64,000 bases of DNA from Helicobacter didelphidarum (GCF_003364195.1 NZ_NXLQ01000001.1:1-64000); one strand, 5' to 3'; shown: positions 28,391 through 38,530, numbered from the stretch's first letter. Numbers and translations: made by a program. The notes: generated by a model from the sequence alone, not told the origin.

Positions 28391-29455
28391 CTATAATAGA
28401 TTTATTTCTTGGACTGGTTTCATAATAAGTTCAATAGAATTGATTTCAGCACAAATCGAGCAACGATAACTATAAAATGGACTTGTTCCATTGCATATTT
28501 TACATCGATAAGTAAATTCAAGATTTCCTTTTGTATATGAATACAAATGCAATAATTGCAAGACTTCTAATGGGAAGCACTCAATTTGAGAATACTCTTT
28601 TCCTAAAAAACCTTTTGCACGATAAATATTAAGAAGTTGTGGATGTTGAACAATAGAATCAAATGGTATTTCATGTTTTTGAAAATGCCATAAAATATCT
28701 GTATATGGGTATATCTCTTCTATTTCAAGAATTTTTTGCCAAAATAAACCGGTATTGTAAAGTTTAAAATGTCGCAGAATAAGATTTCTTAGATTTTTAT
28801 CTTTTTCATAAATTTCCAGTAATTTTTCTTGTTGAGTGAGTAAATCTATCCGATGATCACTTATGACTTGCATTGTTTTTAGATAGTTTCTTGTTTGTAT
28901 AATTTTATTATATTCATGGGCTATATAAGATTGATTATTATAAATTTCATTAATACAGTTGAGTGCTTCAAGTGCCTCTTTATATTGTTTTAGATTTTCA
29001 CATGTTCTCATATAATGTTCTAAAATTGCCATATTGTAGGGATAATGTTGTAAAATTTCCGCAAAGATTGATTTACTACGTTCCAAAAAACCAGCCTTAT
29101 AATAGCTTTCTCCAAGAGATTCCAAGATTTCAATTTTTTCATTTACATTATTGCTATATTCGTTCAATATTTTATAAATTGCAATAGCTTGTTCATGGTT
29201 GCCAGCTTTAGAATAAGTTTTTGCAACAAGAAGCAACATTGGTGTTGGATTCTTGGCGTAACTCATAAAGCTTTTGAGATTCTGACTTATATCGGTATTT
29301 TGAAAATTTTTACTCAGATTATTAAGAGAATCTCGCTTCTTTTTACGATTTCTTTTAGCTTTAAGAGAATCTGCAAAAGCAATAATAATTACGATGCATA
29401 AAAGCATAAGAATCCCAAATATAGGATTTCTATAAATATTGATAAAATCATGCAT
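28391..29455 (-). CDS. LapB/YciM-like TPR protein with zinc ribbon
   Basis: 354 aa. An N-terminal transmembrane helix (about 10-28) is followed by TPR-like helical repeats (about 70-200) and a C-terminal rubredoxin-type ribbon (CKIC-x11-CSIC). This three-part layout matches LapB (YciM), which controls LPS synthesis by regulating LpxC turnover in enterobacteria. Whether the epsilonproteobacterial homologue does the same is not established by the sequence. AAGGAA precedes the start. It lies downstream of, and codirectional with, the SurA-like gene. Confidence 0.75.
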   Translation of the reverse strand: MHDFINIYRNPIFGILMLLCIVIIIAFADSLKAKRNRKKKRDSLNNLSKNFQNTDISQNLKSFMSYAKNPTPMLLLVAKTYSKAGNHEQAIAIYKILNEYSNNVNEKIEILESLGESYYKAGFLERSKSIFAEILQHYPYNMAILEHYMRTCENLKQYKEALEALNCINEIYNNQSYIAHEYNKIIQTRNYLKTMQVISDHRIDLLTQQEKLLEIYEKDKNLRNLILRHFKLYNTGLFWQKILEIEEIYPYTDILWHFQKHEIPFDSIVQHPQLLNIYRAKGFLGKEYSQIECFPLEVLQLLHLYSYTKGNLEFTYRCKICNGTSPFYSYRCSICAEINSIELIMKPVQEINLL

Positions 29456-29624
29456 ATTATTTCCTTAATCTGACTATTATAGAGAGATGTAGAGGATTAT
29501 TCTGAAGCAATTATACTTAATTCTTGTATAACTATTAACTAAAATTTAATTGTAATATACACATATTCTTCCATGTAATCTTTGATAGCAATGGAGATTC
29601 TAAATAGAGAACATTTTGATAAGG

Positions 29625-30548
29625 TTAACGCACAAATACAATTTTAGAGCTACTTCTCACGCGTTCAAAATAATCGTGTAAAATTTTTTCTTGATTATTC
29701 ATCATCAGTTTTTGTGCAATATAATTTTTTGCTTGATCGAAATCAACACGTTTTGTATCAATTTTTTTATTAATATAAAATGTTACAAAGTTACCATCTC
29801 CTGTTTCAAGAACTTGACTAAAGCTTTTCTCGGGAGTAATTAATAAAACATCTGCAATTTGTGGAGGTAATGATTCTAAATCAATTATTTCATTATCTTT
29901 CGCAATATTATTTGGTAATGCACTTGCTATTCCTTGTTGTTTAAATTTTTCTAGTGACTCTTTGCTGGTGCTTACAAATTTTGTGCTATCAACTTGTTTT
30001 GGAATGACAAACTCATGAGAATGTTCATTGTAATATTTTCTCAACTCATCTTCTTGCCCAACATTACTTGAGAAAAGAATTTTTCGCATAAGTTCTTGAG
30101 TAAGTATTTGTTCTTTTAATTTTGATCGATATTCTGTAAGATTCATGCCTTCTTTGATTACAGCCGTGTAAAATTGATCGAGATTCATACCATTTTGTTG
30201 AGCGATTTGATTAATCTGCGTGTCTATTTGAGAATCTGATACTTCAATCTTTAATCGTTTAATTTCATTTTTCTTTAACTTTTCCATAATTAAAAAGTCG
30301 GTTGCCCGCAATTTGTCAGTATTCAGTGTTCTTTGTGCTTGCTGGATCGCATATATAGTAATTGGTTCACCATCTACGAAAAGTGCAATACCTCCAACTA
30401 TTTTGGCATTACTTGATTCGATGGGAGCTATTGAGGCAATTGGAGATTTGTTTATGCTACTCATTGCATTATCTGGAGATTCTATTGTATCTGTATATGC
30501 AATACAAGTAAATGAAAGGTAGCATATTGTAAGAATTTTGTTTCGCAT
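29625..30548 (-). CDS. SurA-like periplasmic chaperone / peptidyl-prolyl isomerase
   Basis: 307 aa from ATG at 30548, chosen because AAGGAT lies just upstream and a signal peptide follows (MRNKILTICYLSFTCIAYTDT); a start at 30608 adds 20 unlikely residues. The mature protein has a SurA N-terminal-type helical domain (VDGEPITIYAIQQAQ, EVSDSQIDTQINQIAQQNGMNLDQF region) and a C-terminal segment that may be a degenerate parvulin domain. The likely role is folding or escort of outer-membrane proteins in the periplasm. Confidence 0.78.
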   Translation of the reverse strand: MRNKILTICYLSFTCIAYTDTIESPDNAMSSINKSPIASIAPIESSNAKIVGGIALFVDGEPITIYAIQQAQRTLNTDKLRATDFLIMEKLKKNEIKRLKIEVSDSQIDTQINQIAQQNGMNLDQFYTAVIKEGMNLTEYRSKLKEQILTQELMRKILFSSNVGQEDELRKYYNEHSHEFVIPKQVDSTKFVSTSKESLEKFKQQGIASALPNNIAKDNEIIDLESLPPQIADVLLITPEKSFSQVLETGDGNFVTFYINKKIDTKRVDFDQAKNYIAQKLMMNNQEKILHDYFERVRSSSKIVFVR

Positions 30549-30854
30549 TTCTATCCTTGAGTAAAAACTAATTTTAGTCATTATAAAATTATTATTTTGT
30601 TCAAACACTCTAAAAATATAAAGAAATCATATAAGAATAGTTTAAACATTGTAAAATATTCATTGAACTTATGCAATATTTTCTTCCATAAGTATTTATT
30701 ATAGTGTGCGATGAGAGGTATTTTTGATAAAAAAATAAATATATAAAATAAAATTTCTATAAAATTCACTAGAATTAAACTTTTTTTAAACTCAAAAAAG
30801 GTAAAATAAAGAGCTTAACAGCATAAAAAGATGAATACTAAGGGAGGTTTTATT

Positions 30855-31493
30855 ATGTTATTACCATGGGATGATAAGTATAGCGTAAAGAATTATTTAA
30901 TTGATCAGCAGCATAAAAGGCTTTTTGAGTTAGCAAATATGGCACATAATATGGTTACGAAACAAACCAATCCTACGGAAATTAAGAAAATGTTGGCAGC
31001 CTTATTTGATTATATGCACACTCATTTTTCTGATGAAGAAGCATATATGGAAAGCATTCAGTATCCAATGCTTGACGCACATAGAGATAAGCATAAATTT
31101 ATCATTTCAGAAATGACACATCTTGTTCGAAATATGGAATTTGATTTTAAAAAAAAGCTTGCCATTATTATGGAGCAATGGCTTTTAAAACATATTTTAC
31201 AAGATGATATGGGCTATGCAGAATATTGTGAAGAGATGAATGAAGCTCGAAAAAAACAAGCCACAAAAACAGCAGATGCTCCCAACAAAAATGATGAGTT
31301 ATTGCAACAATCTGTCATGGAAAATAAAAAAGGTAAAGTAGCAAAAGGAAAAATGCATATGTATACCTGCTTATGTGGTAGAACATATAATATTCAACCA
31401 GAAATTCATGCAAAGATTCAAGGGGGAGAAGCAGTAAAATGTCCTGACTGCACGACCTTTATTAAGTATATTACAGATATAGAAGCCTCATAA
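30855..31493 (+). CDS. Bacteriohemerythrin with C-terminal zinc ribbon (first copy)
   Basis: 212 aa from ATG 30855, preceded by GGGAGG; an upstream ATG at 30831 lacks a site. The hemerythrin four-helix domain (1-130) carries the diiron ligands in LIDQQHKRLF, HTHFSDEEAYM, DAHRDKHK and LLKHILQDD. Hemerythrins bind O2 at a diiron centre. A linker and a CLC/CPDC cysteine pair set (YTCLCGRTYNI, VKCPDC) form a probable zinc ribbon at the C-terminus, an unusual addition. The next gene is a paralogue 24 bp downstream. Oxygen sensing or storage in a microaerophile is an inference. Confidence 0.9.
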   Translation: MLLPWDDKYSVKNYLIDQQHKRLFELANMAHNMVTKQTNPTEIKKMLAALFDYMHTHFSDEEAYMESIQYPMLDAHRDKHKFIISEMTHLVRNMEFDFKKKLAIIMEQWLLKHILQDDMGYAEYCEEMNEARKKQATKTADAPNKNDELLQQSVMENKKGKVAKGKMHMYTCLCGRTYNIQPEIHAKIQGGEAVKCPDCTTFIKYITDIEAS

Positions 31494-31517
31494 TTCTATA
31501 ATAACGAAGGAATAAAT

Positions 31518-32192
31518 ATGTTGCCCAAATGGAGCAATGAATACAGTGTTCATAATTTTCTAATTGATGAGCAACATAAGAAGCTCTTTGAGCTTGCTAA
31601 TATCGCAGATAATATGATTGGCAGACAAACAGAAGTAGCTGAAATCAAGAAAGTTCTTATGGCATTGTTTGAGTATATGAAAACACATTTTCGCGATGAA
31701 GAAGCATATATGGCAAGTATCAAGTTTCCATATTTTGAAACACACAAAGAAAAGCATAGAGAGATTATCTCGGAAATGACTTTGCTTGTGAAAAATATGA
31801 AACATGATTTTAAACAACAACTTGCCATCATTACAGAGCAATGGCTTTTAAAACATATTTTGCAAGATGACATAAGAATTGGTGAATATCAGCAAGAAAT
31901 ACTAGAACAAAGAAGAAAACACGCGAAGCACAATCAAGAAGCTAGAGATAAAATGCTTGATGATTCTTTTGTAGAATCTGAATATTCCATACAAAGTAAG
32001 CCAGAAAATAATCCAAATATTAATGAGGCAAAAGCAATAAACAAGAATAGTGTATTGCATATTTATAGCTGTATGTGCGGTAAAGTATATAATATTTCAC
32101 CAGAAATTCATGCAAAGATTCAAAAAGGTAGCAAGATTCATTGTAAGCATTGTAACACAAATATTACTTATATTAATGATTTAAAAATGTAA
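31518..32192 (+). CDS. Bacteriohemerythrin with C-terminal zinc ribbon (second copy)
   Basis: 224 aa. It is clearly paralogous to the preceding gene over the full length: LIDEQHKKLFELANIADNM, KTHFRDEEAYM, ETHKEKHR and EQWLLKHILQDD keep all diiron ligands, and the C-terminus keeps the CMC/CKHC pairs. The linker (about 140-185) has diverged most. The tandem arrangement and 24-bp gap indicate duplication within one operon. The two may differ in O2 affinity or partner. Confidence 0.9.
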   Translation: MLPKWSNEYSVHNFLIDEQHKKLFELANIADNMIGRQTEVAEIKKVLMALFEYMKTHFRDEEAYMASIKFPYFETHKEKHREIISEMTLLVKNMKHDFKQQLAIITEQWLLKHILQDDIRIGEYQQEILEQRRKHAKHNQEARDKMLDDSFVESEYSIQSKPENNPNINEAKAINKNSVLHIYSCMCGKVYNISPEIHAKIQKGSKIHCKHCNTNITYINDLKM

Positions 32193-32280
32193 TGGTGTTC
32201 TGAATTCTACTTGATATATAATACATTTTACTAAAAATGTATTTACATAATTGTAATTACGGAATAATTTTATTTTTGCT

Positions 32281-32299
32281 AATTTCTATCATAGAAATT
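32281..32299. repeat. Short palindrome between convergent genes
   Basis: AATTTCTAT and ATAGAAATT flank a single C between the hemerythrin stop (32192) and the convergent gene end (32302). It could be a weak bidirectional terminator, but there is no clear U tract. Confidence 0.35.
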
Positions 32300-32301
32300 A
32301 T

Positions 32302-33621
32302 CTACCTCATATTATGACTAGACATGAGATTATCAATATACTGCTCATTAAGTGTAACCACCATCACTTTTTGTTGTTGCTTATCGGCATAAACTATATA
32401 AGCATGTAAGCCATGAACGATAATATTTGGGCTAATAAATTCACTTTTTTGATTTTTTTCAATTTGTTGAATTGTAATAAAATCCTCTCCATTCCATATG
32501 GCAAGTTGTAACATAGAATGAGTAACATTTGTATAAACTAAAATAACATACTTACCAAATGTTGCAAGACTTAAATCCCCAATATTTTCTATATTATGAC
32601 TTATTTTTAATGGTTGAAATTCAAAAATACCATTGTTAATCTCACATGTCTGAAAATGCAAATTTGCAGAATGTTCCTTGTGTATTTGTGCATTATGATA
32701 AAGTGCAAGGCATGAGCGTGAATTATTCATTGTGCTTGTATATTTATTCATCTCTGAAATATGTCCTTGAGGAACTTTTGCAATGATTGGTTTATAGAGG
32801 TGAGAATTGTTGTGCGGCTTGATTACTTCTTGTAGTTTAAAATTAGAATCAAAAATGCCGAAAAAATTAATATATTCATAAAATTTTGCATAAAGGGGTA
32901 AAATAAAATTTTCATTATATATATCTCGATAAACTTCCAGAATCTTTGTTGAGAGAAAATAATTCAGATTTGCTAAAGACCCTAGTAATACTCTTCCATA
33001 AAAATCAAATTCTGGTGGTTTGTTTTCTTCTTTTATCATTTGTAATTCTTTCAATGAGGAATGTGTAATATGTGAATCTTGTAAATATTTCAATACATCA
33101 TGAAGATTTGTGCGAAAGATATGGATTCTTGAAGTTGCCAAATGTGCAAGATTCCTAGCATTTAAAAATAAATAAAGTGTTTCTTTATCTTGTTGTAATA
33201 TAGGAGCACTAAAAGAATATATTTTTTGTTTAATTTTTGAAAGCAACATATCTTGTGTTGCAAGTATGCGAAGATTCCCCCAAACTTCTGTATTTACAGC
33301 AATATTTTGCCATTTATTATCATAAGTCTGGATAGAATATTTATTTGGCGAAAACAAAATACCATAGAGATTAGAATCTTTTTGGGTATCCCCTTCAAAA
33401 CATGAAATGAGGTAGTTGCTCTCATTAAGTTTTGTTATATCTACGGATTGTATATGCTCAAAAGGGACTTCTAGAATATCTTTTTCATATACTTCATACG
33501 ATACACTATCATCAATAAATGTAGCTGGAAAATATAAATCAGAATGTAAATCATATACAAAAAGTGCAATACCCACAATCAAACATAAAAATAAATAAAA
33601 GAGGAAATCTAATATTTTCAT
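32302..33621 (-). CDS. Conserved membrane-anchored protein downstream of pyrC
   Basis: 439 aa. One N-terminal membrane anchor (LFYLFLCLIVGIALFVYDL) is followed by a large, mostly beta-rich extracytoplasmic domain. Its start is 2 bp after the pyrC stop, so it is translationally coupled. From memory, H. pylori has a similar unknown protein next to pyrC (HP0580-HP0581), so the order seems conserved. Repeated short strands with aromatic residues may form a beta-propeller (inference). Function unknown. Confidence 0.75.
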   Translation of the reverse strand: MKILDFLFYLFLCLIVGIALFVYDLHSDLYFPATFIDDSVSYEVYEKDILEVPFEHIQSVDITKLNESNYLISCFEGDTQKDSNLYGILFSPNKYSIQTYDNKWQNIAVNTEVWGNLRILATQDMLLSKIKQKIYSFSAPILQQDKETLYLFLNARNLAHLATSRIHIFRTNLHDVLKYLQDSHITHSSLKELQMIKEENKPPEFDFYGRVLLGSLANLNYFLSTKILEVYRDIYNENFILPLYAKFYEYINFFGIFDSNFKLQEVIKPHNNSHLYKPIIAKVPQGHISEMNKYTSTMNNSRSCLALYHNAQIHKEHSANLHFQTCEINNGIFEFQPLKISHNIENIGDLSLATFGKYVILVYTNVTHSMLQLAIWNGEDFITIQQIEKNQKSEFISPNIIVHGLHAYIVYADKQQQKVMVVTLNEQYIDNLMSSHNMR

Positions 33622-33623
33622 TA

Positions 33624-34730
33624 CTATGCAACTTCTGTACGAATATCAGCAATGCAGTAATCCAATATCTCATTTCCCATAAATACTTCAATATCACCAA
33701 CTTGAGTTGAAATTTGTCTACCAAAAACAAATGGTTTTTTCTGTAAAATAACATGTTTTACAAAAGGAAGAGAAATATCATAAATTTGCAGAGCATTACA
33801 ACTAACAAAGTCTTGGAGATTTTCTATTTTTTTATGTTTATCGAAAAGTGAACAAAGAGCCTGCAAAAGTATTGGTGCATTAAAGATTCCAGCAGCACCA
33901 TTCATTTTTGCCTCTATTGTATGTGGTGCACTATCTGAACCAAAACTAAACTTAGAATCTCCACTTAAAGCAACTTCTAAAATCGCTTCCCTATCTTTTG
34001 GTGTCTTAACAACAGGTTTGCAAAACATGAATGGATTGAGCTTTCCGCCAATCACATCATCGAGGGTAAGCAATAAGTGGTGTAGGGTAATTGTCCCAAA
34101 AAGATTGGGATATTTATGCACCATTTCAATAGAATGCCTATCGCTTAAATGTTCAATGATAATTTTTAGTGTTGGAAAACTCTTTGCTAATTCTTCAAAT
34201 ATAAATAAAAATTCACGCTCCCTATCCATACTAAAACCATTGCTTTCGCCATGAATACTAAGAATCATACCAAGTCGTTGGGCTTCCTCTAAAAGTGTTA
34301 AAAAGTTTGGGGTTAATACCTCGCTCATTCCATTCTCCGCATTTGTTGTTGCACCTTTTGGATAAAGTTTGAGAATCTTAATACCAGATGTTTTTGCTTT
34401 TTGTATTTCTGCAAGAGTTAAATTATCATGCACATAAAGACTCATGATTGGCACAAAATGTTGTTGTATATTTAAAAGGTTGGCTTGAGGATTCTGATTA
34501 TTTATATGTGGTAAAATGATATTATATGCTTTCTCAAAATCGCATTCCATCATAATTTTTTCTTTGTATGCCAAGACTGATTGAGTATTCAAAAGTGGTG
34601 GATTAAGATTTGGCATAGCAAGCACAGCACTAAAGCAAGAAGCACTATAAGGTAAAACAGCTTGCAATAAAGAATCCTGACGCAAATGTATGTGCATGTC
34701 TATTGGATTTGTGAGAGTAATTGTATCCAT
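33624..34730 (-). CDS. pyrC: Dihydroorotase
   Basis: 368 aa. The N-terminal DMHIHLR motif supplies metal-binding histidines. LKLYPKGATTNAENG contains the lysine (KLYP) that is carboxylated in the family. IIEHLSDRHS, TLHHLLLT and SFGSDSAPHTIEAK complete the class II active site. It cyclises carbamoyl-aspartate to dihydroorotate in pyrimidine synthesis. GAAGGA precedes the start. Confidence 0.95.
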   Translation of the reverse strand: MDTITLTNPIDMHIHLRQDSLLQAVLPYSASCFSAVLAMPNLNPPLLNTQSVLAYKEKIMMECDFEKAYNIILPHINNQNPQANLLNIQQHFVPIMSLYVHDNLTLAEIQKAKTSGIKILKLYPKGATTNAENGMSEVLTPNFLTLLEEAQRLGMILSIHGESNGFSMDREREFLFIFEELAKSFPTLKIIIEHLSDRHSIEMVHKYPNLFGTITLHHLLLTLDDVIGGKLNPFMFCKPVVKTPKDREAILEVALSGDSKFSFGSDSAPHTIEAKMNGAAGIFNAPILLQALCSLFDKHKKIENLQDFVSCNALQIYDISLPFVKHVILQKKPFVFGRQISTQVGDIEVFMGNEILDYCIADIRTEVA

Positions 34731-35192
34731 AAATTTTCCTTCATTTTTTACATTTCTAAGAATAGAGCAAGATATTGATAATATTCATGGACTTCTTGTA
34801 GTTTATAATAACTTCGTTTATACTCAACTCTTTTGATGTTGCTTACTAAATAAAAATCTAAAAAATAATCTATTATAAACAAAGAATTTAATGTAATCCA
34901 AATGAGCAATTATAACACAAAGGAATAAATTACACCTTATTTATCCCATAGAATCCTTAAGTTTTCTTGTTATGAATTTTTTAATAAATTTCTTTTCAAA
35001 TAATTTCTGACAATGAGCTAAACAGATAAAATCATTCATTTAAAATCTAATATGAAACATATTCTTTAAAAAATATAAAAAATCACGAAAAGATTCATAT
35101 ATTTATAAGAAGTCCAAAATTTTTTATTGTTAATCGCTTGATATTTTGCTACAATTCCAAAAGCTTAAAATTCAAGGAAGGATTATTTTCAG
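34731..35192 (+). promoter_or_regulatory. Intergenic region with rpoN promoter
   Basis: TGCTACAAT (extended -10, TACAAT at 35150-35155) and AAGGAAGG ribosome-binding site precede rpoN. The rest of this 460-bp divergent gap shows no other feature. Confidence 0.5.
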
Positions 35193-36491
35193 ATGGCAAA
35201 GTTAAGGCAAAATATTGCTGTTAAGTCCAAATTATCTTCCACGCTAAAGAGTTGGTTGCCAATCTTGCAAAGCCCAATTAATGAATTAGAAGAAATGTTA
35301 GGCAAGATTAGTGAAGATAATCCATATATTGAAATTCAATCAGCATTTTCTACAAGTCTGCAAAATAAACTTACCCCACTTAAATCACCTCAACGAAGTA
35401 TGCATAGTGCAAAAAATTCGATAGGAGATAAAATTGAGCTTTTAACAATCTATGAAAAAGGACTTATAGAAACACTTGAAGAACAAATCAGTTCACCATT
35501 ATTCCCGACACAACGGAGTCAGCAAATCGCTTATGCAATTATTGGGAATCTTAATAGTGAAGGTTTTTTTGATTGCGATATACAGGAAGTCATACAAGAT
35601 TTGCAAAGAGATGGGATAGAGTGTGATGAAGCTGAAATTGAACGTGTGCGAAAGAGATTTTGTCATTTAGAGCCAAGCGGAATTGGTGCAAAAAATTTAG
35701 AAGAAAGTTTAGTTTTTCAACTTGATATAAGTAACTTAGAAGATACAGATTATGACATTGCCTTACAAATTATTAGAAATCTTGAACAACATACAAAATT
35801 TAAAAAATATAAAAATTATGAAAAAATTATGAAAGTTATTCGAGATTTTCGTCGTATTCCAAGCCTTGATTTTCAGGAAGATTCGTGTGCAGTTATCGCT
35901 GATATAATTATCATTCAGCAAAACAATAATATAGAGCTTGCACTCAATGATTCATATTATCCAAGCATGATAATTGAAAAACCGAAGTTAAAAAATGTTG
36001 AAGAAGATTCTTATTTTAAAACAAAATTGAAAGAAGCAAGAGATTTGGTTGATGCACTTGATATGAGAAAAGCAACTATACGCAAAATTGGATTAATGAT
36101 TATTGAATACCAATATGATTTTTTCATGGGTGGTGAGATTAAACCAATGAAACTAAAAGATTTAGCAGATGAATTTGGACATTCTCCAAGCACAATTTCT
36201 CGCGCTATTGCTAACAAATTTTTAGAATGCAATCGTGGAATATTCCCTATTAAGAGCTTTTTTACAACAGCCATCGATGGTGATACTTCTAATGCAAGCA
36301 TTAAAGAGTTTTTAAGTGACCTTGTAAACAATGAAGATAAATGTAAGCCACTTTCTGATATTAAGATTCTTGAACTAATCGAAAAAAAATTCGATCTCAA
36401 AATGGTTCGTCGCACAATTACAAAATATCGTAAACAACTTGGGATTCTAGGCTCAAGCCAACGCAAACGCATGTATGCAATGAGCATATAA
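35193..36491 (+). CDS. rpoN: RNA polymerase sigma-54 factor
   Basis: 432 aa. Region I is the N-terminal activator-contact helix pair (QNIAVKSKLSSTLKSWLPILQSPINELEEML). The core-binding region follows, then the DNA-binding domain with an HTH (DLADEFGHSPSTISRAIANK) and the RpoN box as MVRRTITKYRKQLGI, a variant of ARRTVAKYR. In Helicobacter it drives middle-class flagellar genes with FlgR. No flagellar genes are in the window. Confidence 0.96.
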   Translation: MAKLRQNIAVKSKLSSTLKSWLPILQSPINELEEMLGKISEDNPYIEIQSAFSTSLQNKLTPLKSPQRSMHSAKNSIGDKIELLTIYEKGLIETLEEQISSPLFPTQRSQQIAYAIIGNLNSEGFFDCDIQEVIQDLQRDGIECDEAEIERVRKRFCHLEPSGIGAKNLEESLVFQLDISNLEDTDYDIALQIIRNLEQHTKFKKYKNYEKIMKVIRDFRRIPSLDFQEDSCAVIADIIIIQQNNNIELALNDSYYPSMIIEKPKLKNVEEDSYFKTKLKEARDLVDALDMRKATIRKIGLMIIEYQYDFFMGGEIKPMKLKDLADEFGHSPSTISRAIANKFLECNRGIFPIKSFFTTAIDGDTSNASIKEFLSDLVNNEDKCKPLSDIKILELIEKKFDLKMVRRTITKYRKQLGILGSSQRKRMYAMSI

Positions 36492-36564
36492 CCTGGTTAC
36501 TAAAATATATGATACATTTTACAAATAACCATTCTAAATAAGAATATATTTTAAGGTAAAATTC

Positions 36565-37127
36565 ATGAGTAGTTATTTAGGAGTACTAGAAAAATTGGAA
36601 AAAGAAAAGTCTTTCGGAGATACGAAATTATGTTTTTTGAGGGTAATATTTCTACAAAATTTTTCTTACTTTTATCAGGAAAAGCAAGATCTATAAGAGT
36701 CAAAATATAGGCATAGAAAAAACACTGCATATTTTATCTAATACGATTTATTGCAGAAATGTCAAATTTTCAATGTATAGCTACCCTGCTAATGCGGTAT
36801 ATGGCGAGGAAAGTATTTTATTGATTTTAGATTCTGAAATTTTTGAATAACAGCTTGATAATAGAAACTTTTTTTACTTTTATCAATTCATTATTACAAA
36901 ATCAAGTTTTCTTGCCAATCATTGATCAAGTTAAAATTGCGTAAATGCCCAATATTACAGCACAATTTCTTTCAAGAGTTCCCACAAATCTTAAAGCCGA
37001 AGAGTTAGTGAAAATAGAAAAAGGAAAAATTTATCCTATACAGAAACTCTTAGAAAATATTGAAAATTCTAGAATCTTATGCAATATCCATAAATCTTGT
37101 AAAATATCTTGTAGAATTTCGTTTTAA
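36565..37127 (+). pseudogene. Decayed Crp/Fnr-family transcriptional regulator
   Basis: Pieces of one Crp/Fnr protein lie in order across all three frames: MSSYLGVLEKLEKEKSF; FFEGNISTKFFLLLSGKAR (cyclic-nucleotide-binding fold); EKTLHILSNT; IAEMSNFQCIA; YPANAV and GEESILLILDSEIFE; FINSLLQNQVFLPIIDQVKIA (dimer helix); and MPNITAQFLSRVPTNLKAEELVKIEKGKI (HTH and wing). At least four frameshifts or stops separate them, so the gene is inactive. In this family such proteins regulate redox, oxygen or nitrosative responses. It sits between rpoN and a porin gene that it may once have controlled (speculation). Confidence 0.85.
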
Positions 37128-37160
37128 ATCTCATAAATAATCACGAGATAAAGGAGTATT

Positions 37161-38435
37161 ATGCGATTATTTATAATTTTTATATGTTGCTCTTATTTTA
37201 TGTTTGCACAATATAAAACTTTAGATTCGGCACTCTTAAATGGAATGAAGCAAGTTGATATTATATTATATGGCAATTATATGGCAAGTAGTGCCGCTGG
37301 AAATTATACCAATAATCTTTATGGTAGCAATAAACAAATAGGCAATGGTGGCTATATTAATGCGTCTGTTGGACTTGGATATACCACAGGGTTTTACTAT
37401 AATTTGCGTTTAGCAATTTCATTTCGTGCAACACAGGCACTTTTTAATCCTAATCATTTTGCAAGAAAGGATTTTTTTCCAAATACAGGCAATGAAGTTT
37501 TAGGTGATAGTAGTATTGCATTAGGTGAAACTTTTTTAGAGTATTTTGATGGTGACACAGCAATAAAAGTTGGGAGATTTCAACCCATAAGTGAATGGAT
37601 TAATTATCTTACAGACGGAATCTGGTTTCGGAATGGAAGTCTTAGAAATCTTGTAATTGAAGCATTGTGGGCATATGATTATGGTCGTGTCAGTTATTAT
37701 GAAATCTCTAATTTCAAGCGACTTGATACAACAGGTTTATTTAATGTTGGTGTGCGTTATTTTGTTGATGGTGATCAAAAAAATTATAAAAATTCAGCTT
37801 ATGTAAATGCTTTTAGTATGTTTATCCCAAGTGTTTTTACAGGTATTGGTGTTCGTGCACACTGGGCATCGAATTTTCATGGAAGAGTATGGTGGATTGG
37901 TCTAGATCTTGGCTTTGCTGGGAGTATAGAGGATCATCGTAACATTCATGCTTTTAGTAATAATACTTTTTTATTTGACACAAAAATTATTGGCGGTTAT
38001 CGTAATATAGATGTGATGGTTGGGTATCTTGCAAATGGAGATTCTGGTATGGGGAGTCTTGGCATTCTAGGTGTTGGGAATGGCACACAGGCAGGTTTTT
38101 CTCATGCATTTTATCACAATATTCAACCCTTTTTTGTATGGGGGGGACGAGCAATCAAAATGGGAAAAAATGCACATTTGATTTATATCGCTTCAAAAAT
38201 GAGTTTTTTTGAAAATAAGTTAAATGCTTATATAGCTTATGGTGCAACTTTCTTTAATGGGTCAAGATATTATGGAGGAAATACACAAAATATATCTCAA
38301 AATGAATTAAATGCAATGATAGAATTTGGAATTACAAGAACATTAAGTGTTATAGCACATATTAGTAGCACGCATGCCGGTCGTGGTGTACCCAATATTT
38401 TTGAATTAAATGGTGGAGTGAGATTTATGTTCTAG
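37161..38435 (+). CDS. Outer-membrane porin (Hof/OprD-like)
   Basis: 424 aa. A signal peptide (MRLFIIFICCSYFMFA) is followed by a beta-barrel pattern and a terminal aromatic residue (GGVRFMF). The early segment QVDIILYGNYMASS, GYINASVGLGY and KVGRFQPISEWINYLTDG resembles Helicobacter Hof-family and OprD-like porins. AAAGGAG precedes the start. A G7 tract (38140-38146) in the coding sequence keeps the frame here (FFVWGGRA) but could slip. The transported substrate is unknown. Confidence 0.82.
   Translation: MRLFIIFICCSYFMFAQYKTLDSALLNGMKQVDIILYGNYMASSAAGNYTNNLYGSNKQIGNGGYINASVGLGYTTGFYYNLRLAISFRATQALFNPNHFARKDFFPNTGNEVLGDSSIALGETFLEYFDGDTAIKVGRFQPISEWINYLTDGIWFRNGSLRNLVIEALWAYDYGRVSYYEISNFKRLDTTGLFNVGVRYFVDGDQKNYKNSAYVNAFSMFIPSVFTGIGVRAHWASNFHGRVWWIGLDLGFAGSIEDHRNIHAFSNNTFLFDTKIIGGYRNIDVMVGYLANGDSGMGSLGILGVGNGTQAGFSHAFYHNIQPFFVWGGRAIKMGKNAHLIYIASKMSFFENKLNAYIAYGATFFNGSRYYGGNTQNISQNELNAMIEFGITRTLSVIAHISSTHAGRGVPNIFELNGGVRFMF
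38140..38146 (+). repeat. G7 tract inside the porin gene
   Basis: Seven consecutive G in the codons for Trp-Gly-Gly. A length change of one would truncate the last quarter of the barrel. Confidence 0.9.
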
Positions 38436-38530
38436 CTTTGCAATAAATATTGCTCATCTAAACAATTTTTAAAGATTTGAATCCTATAGAACTCTTCTTA
38501 GAGGATATGGTTTTAATAATTGTAAAAAAG

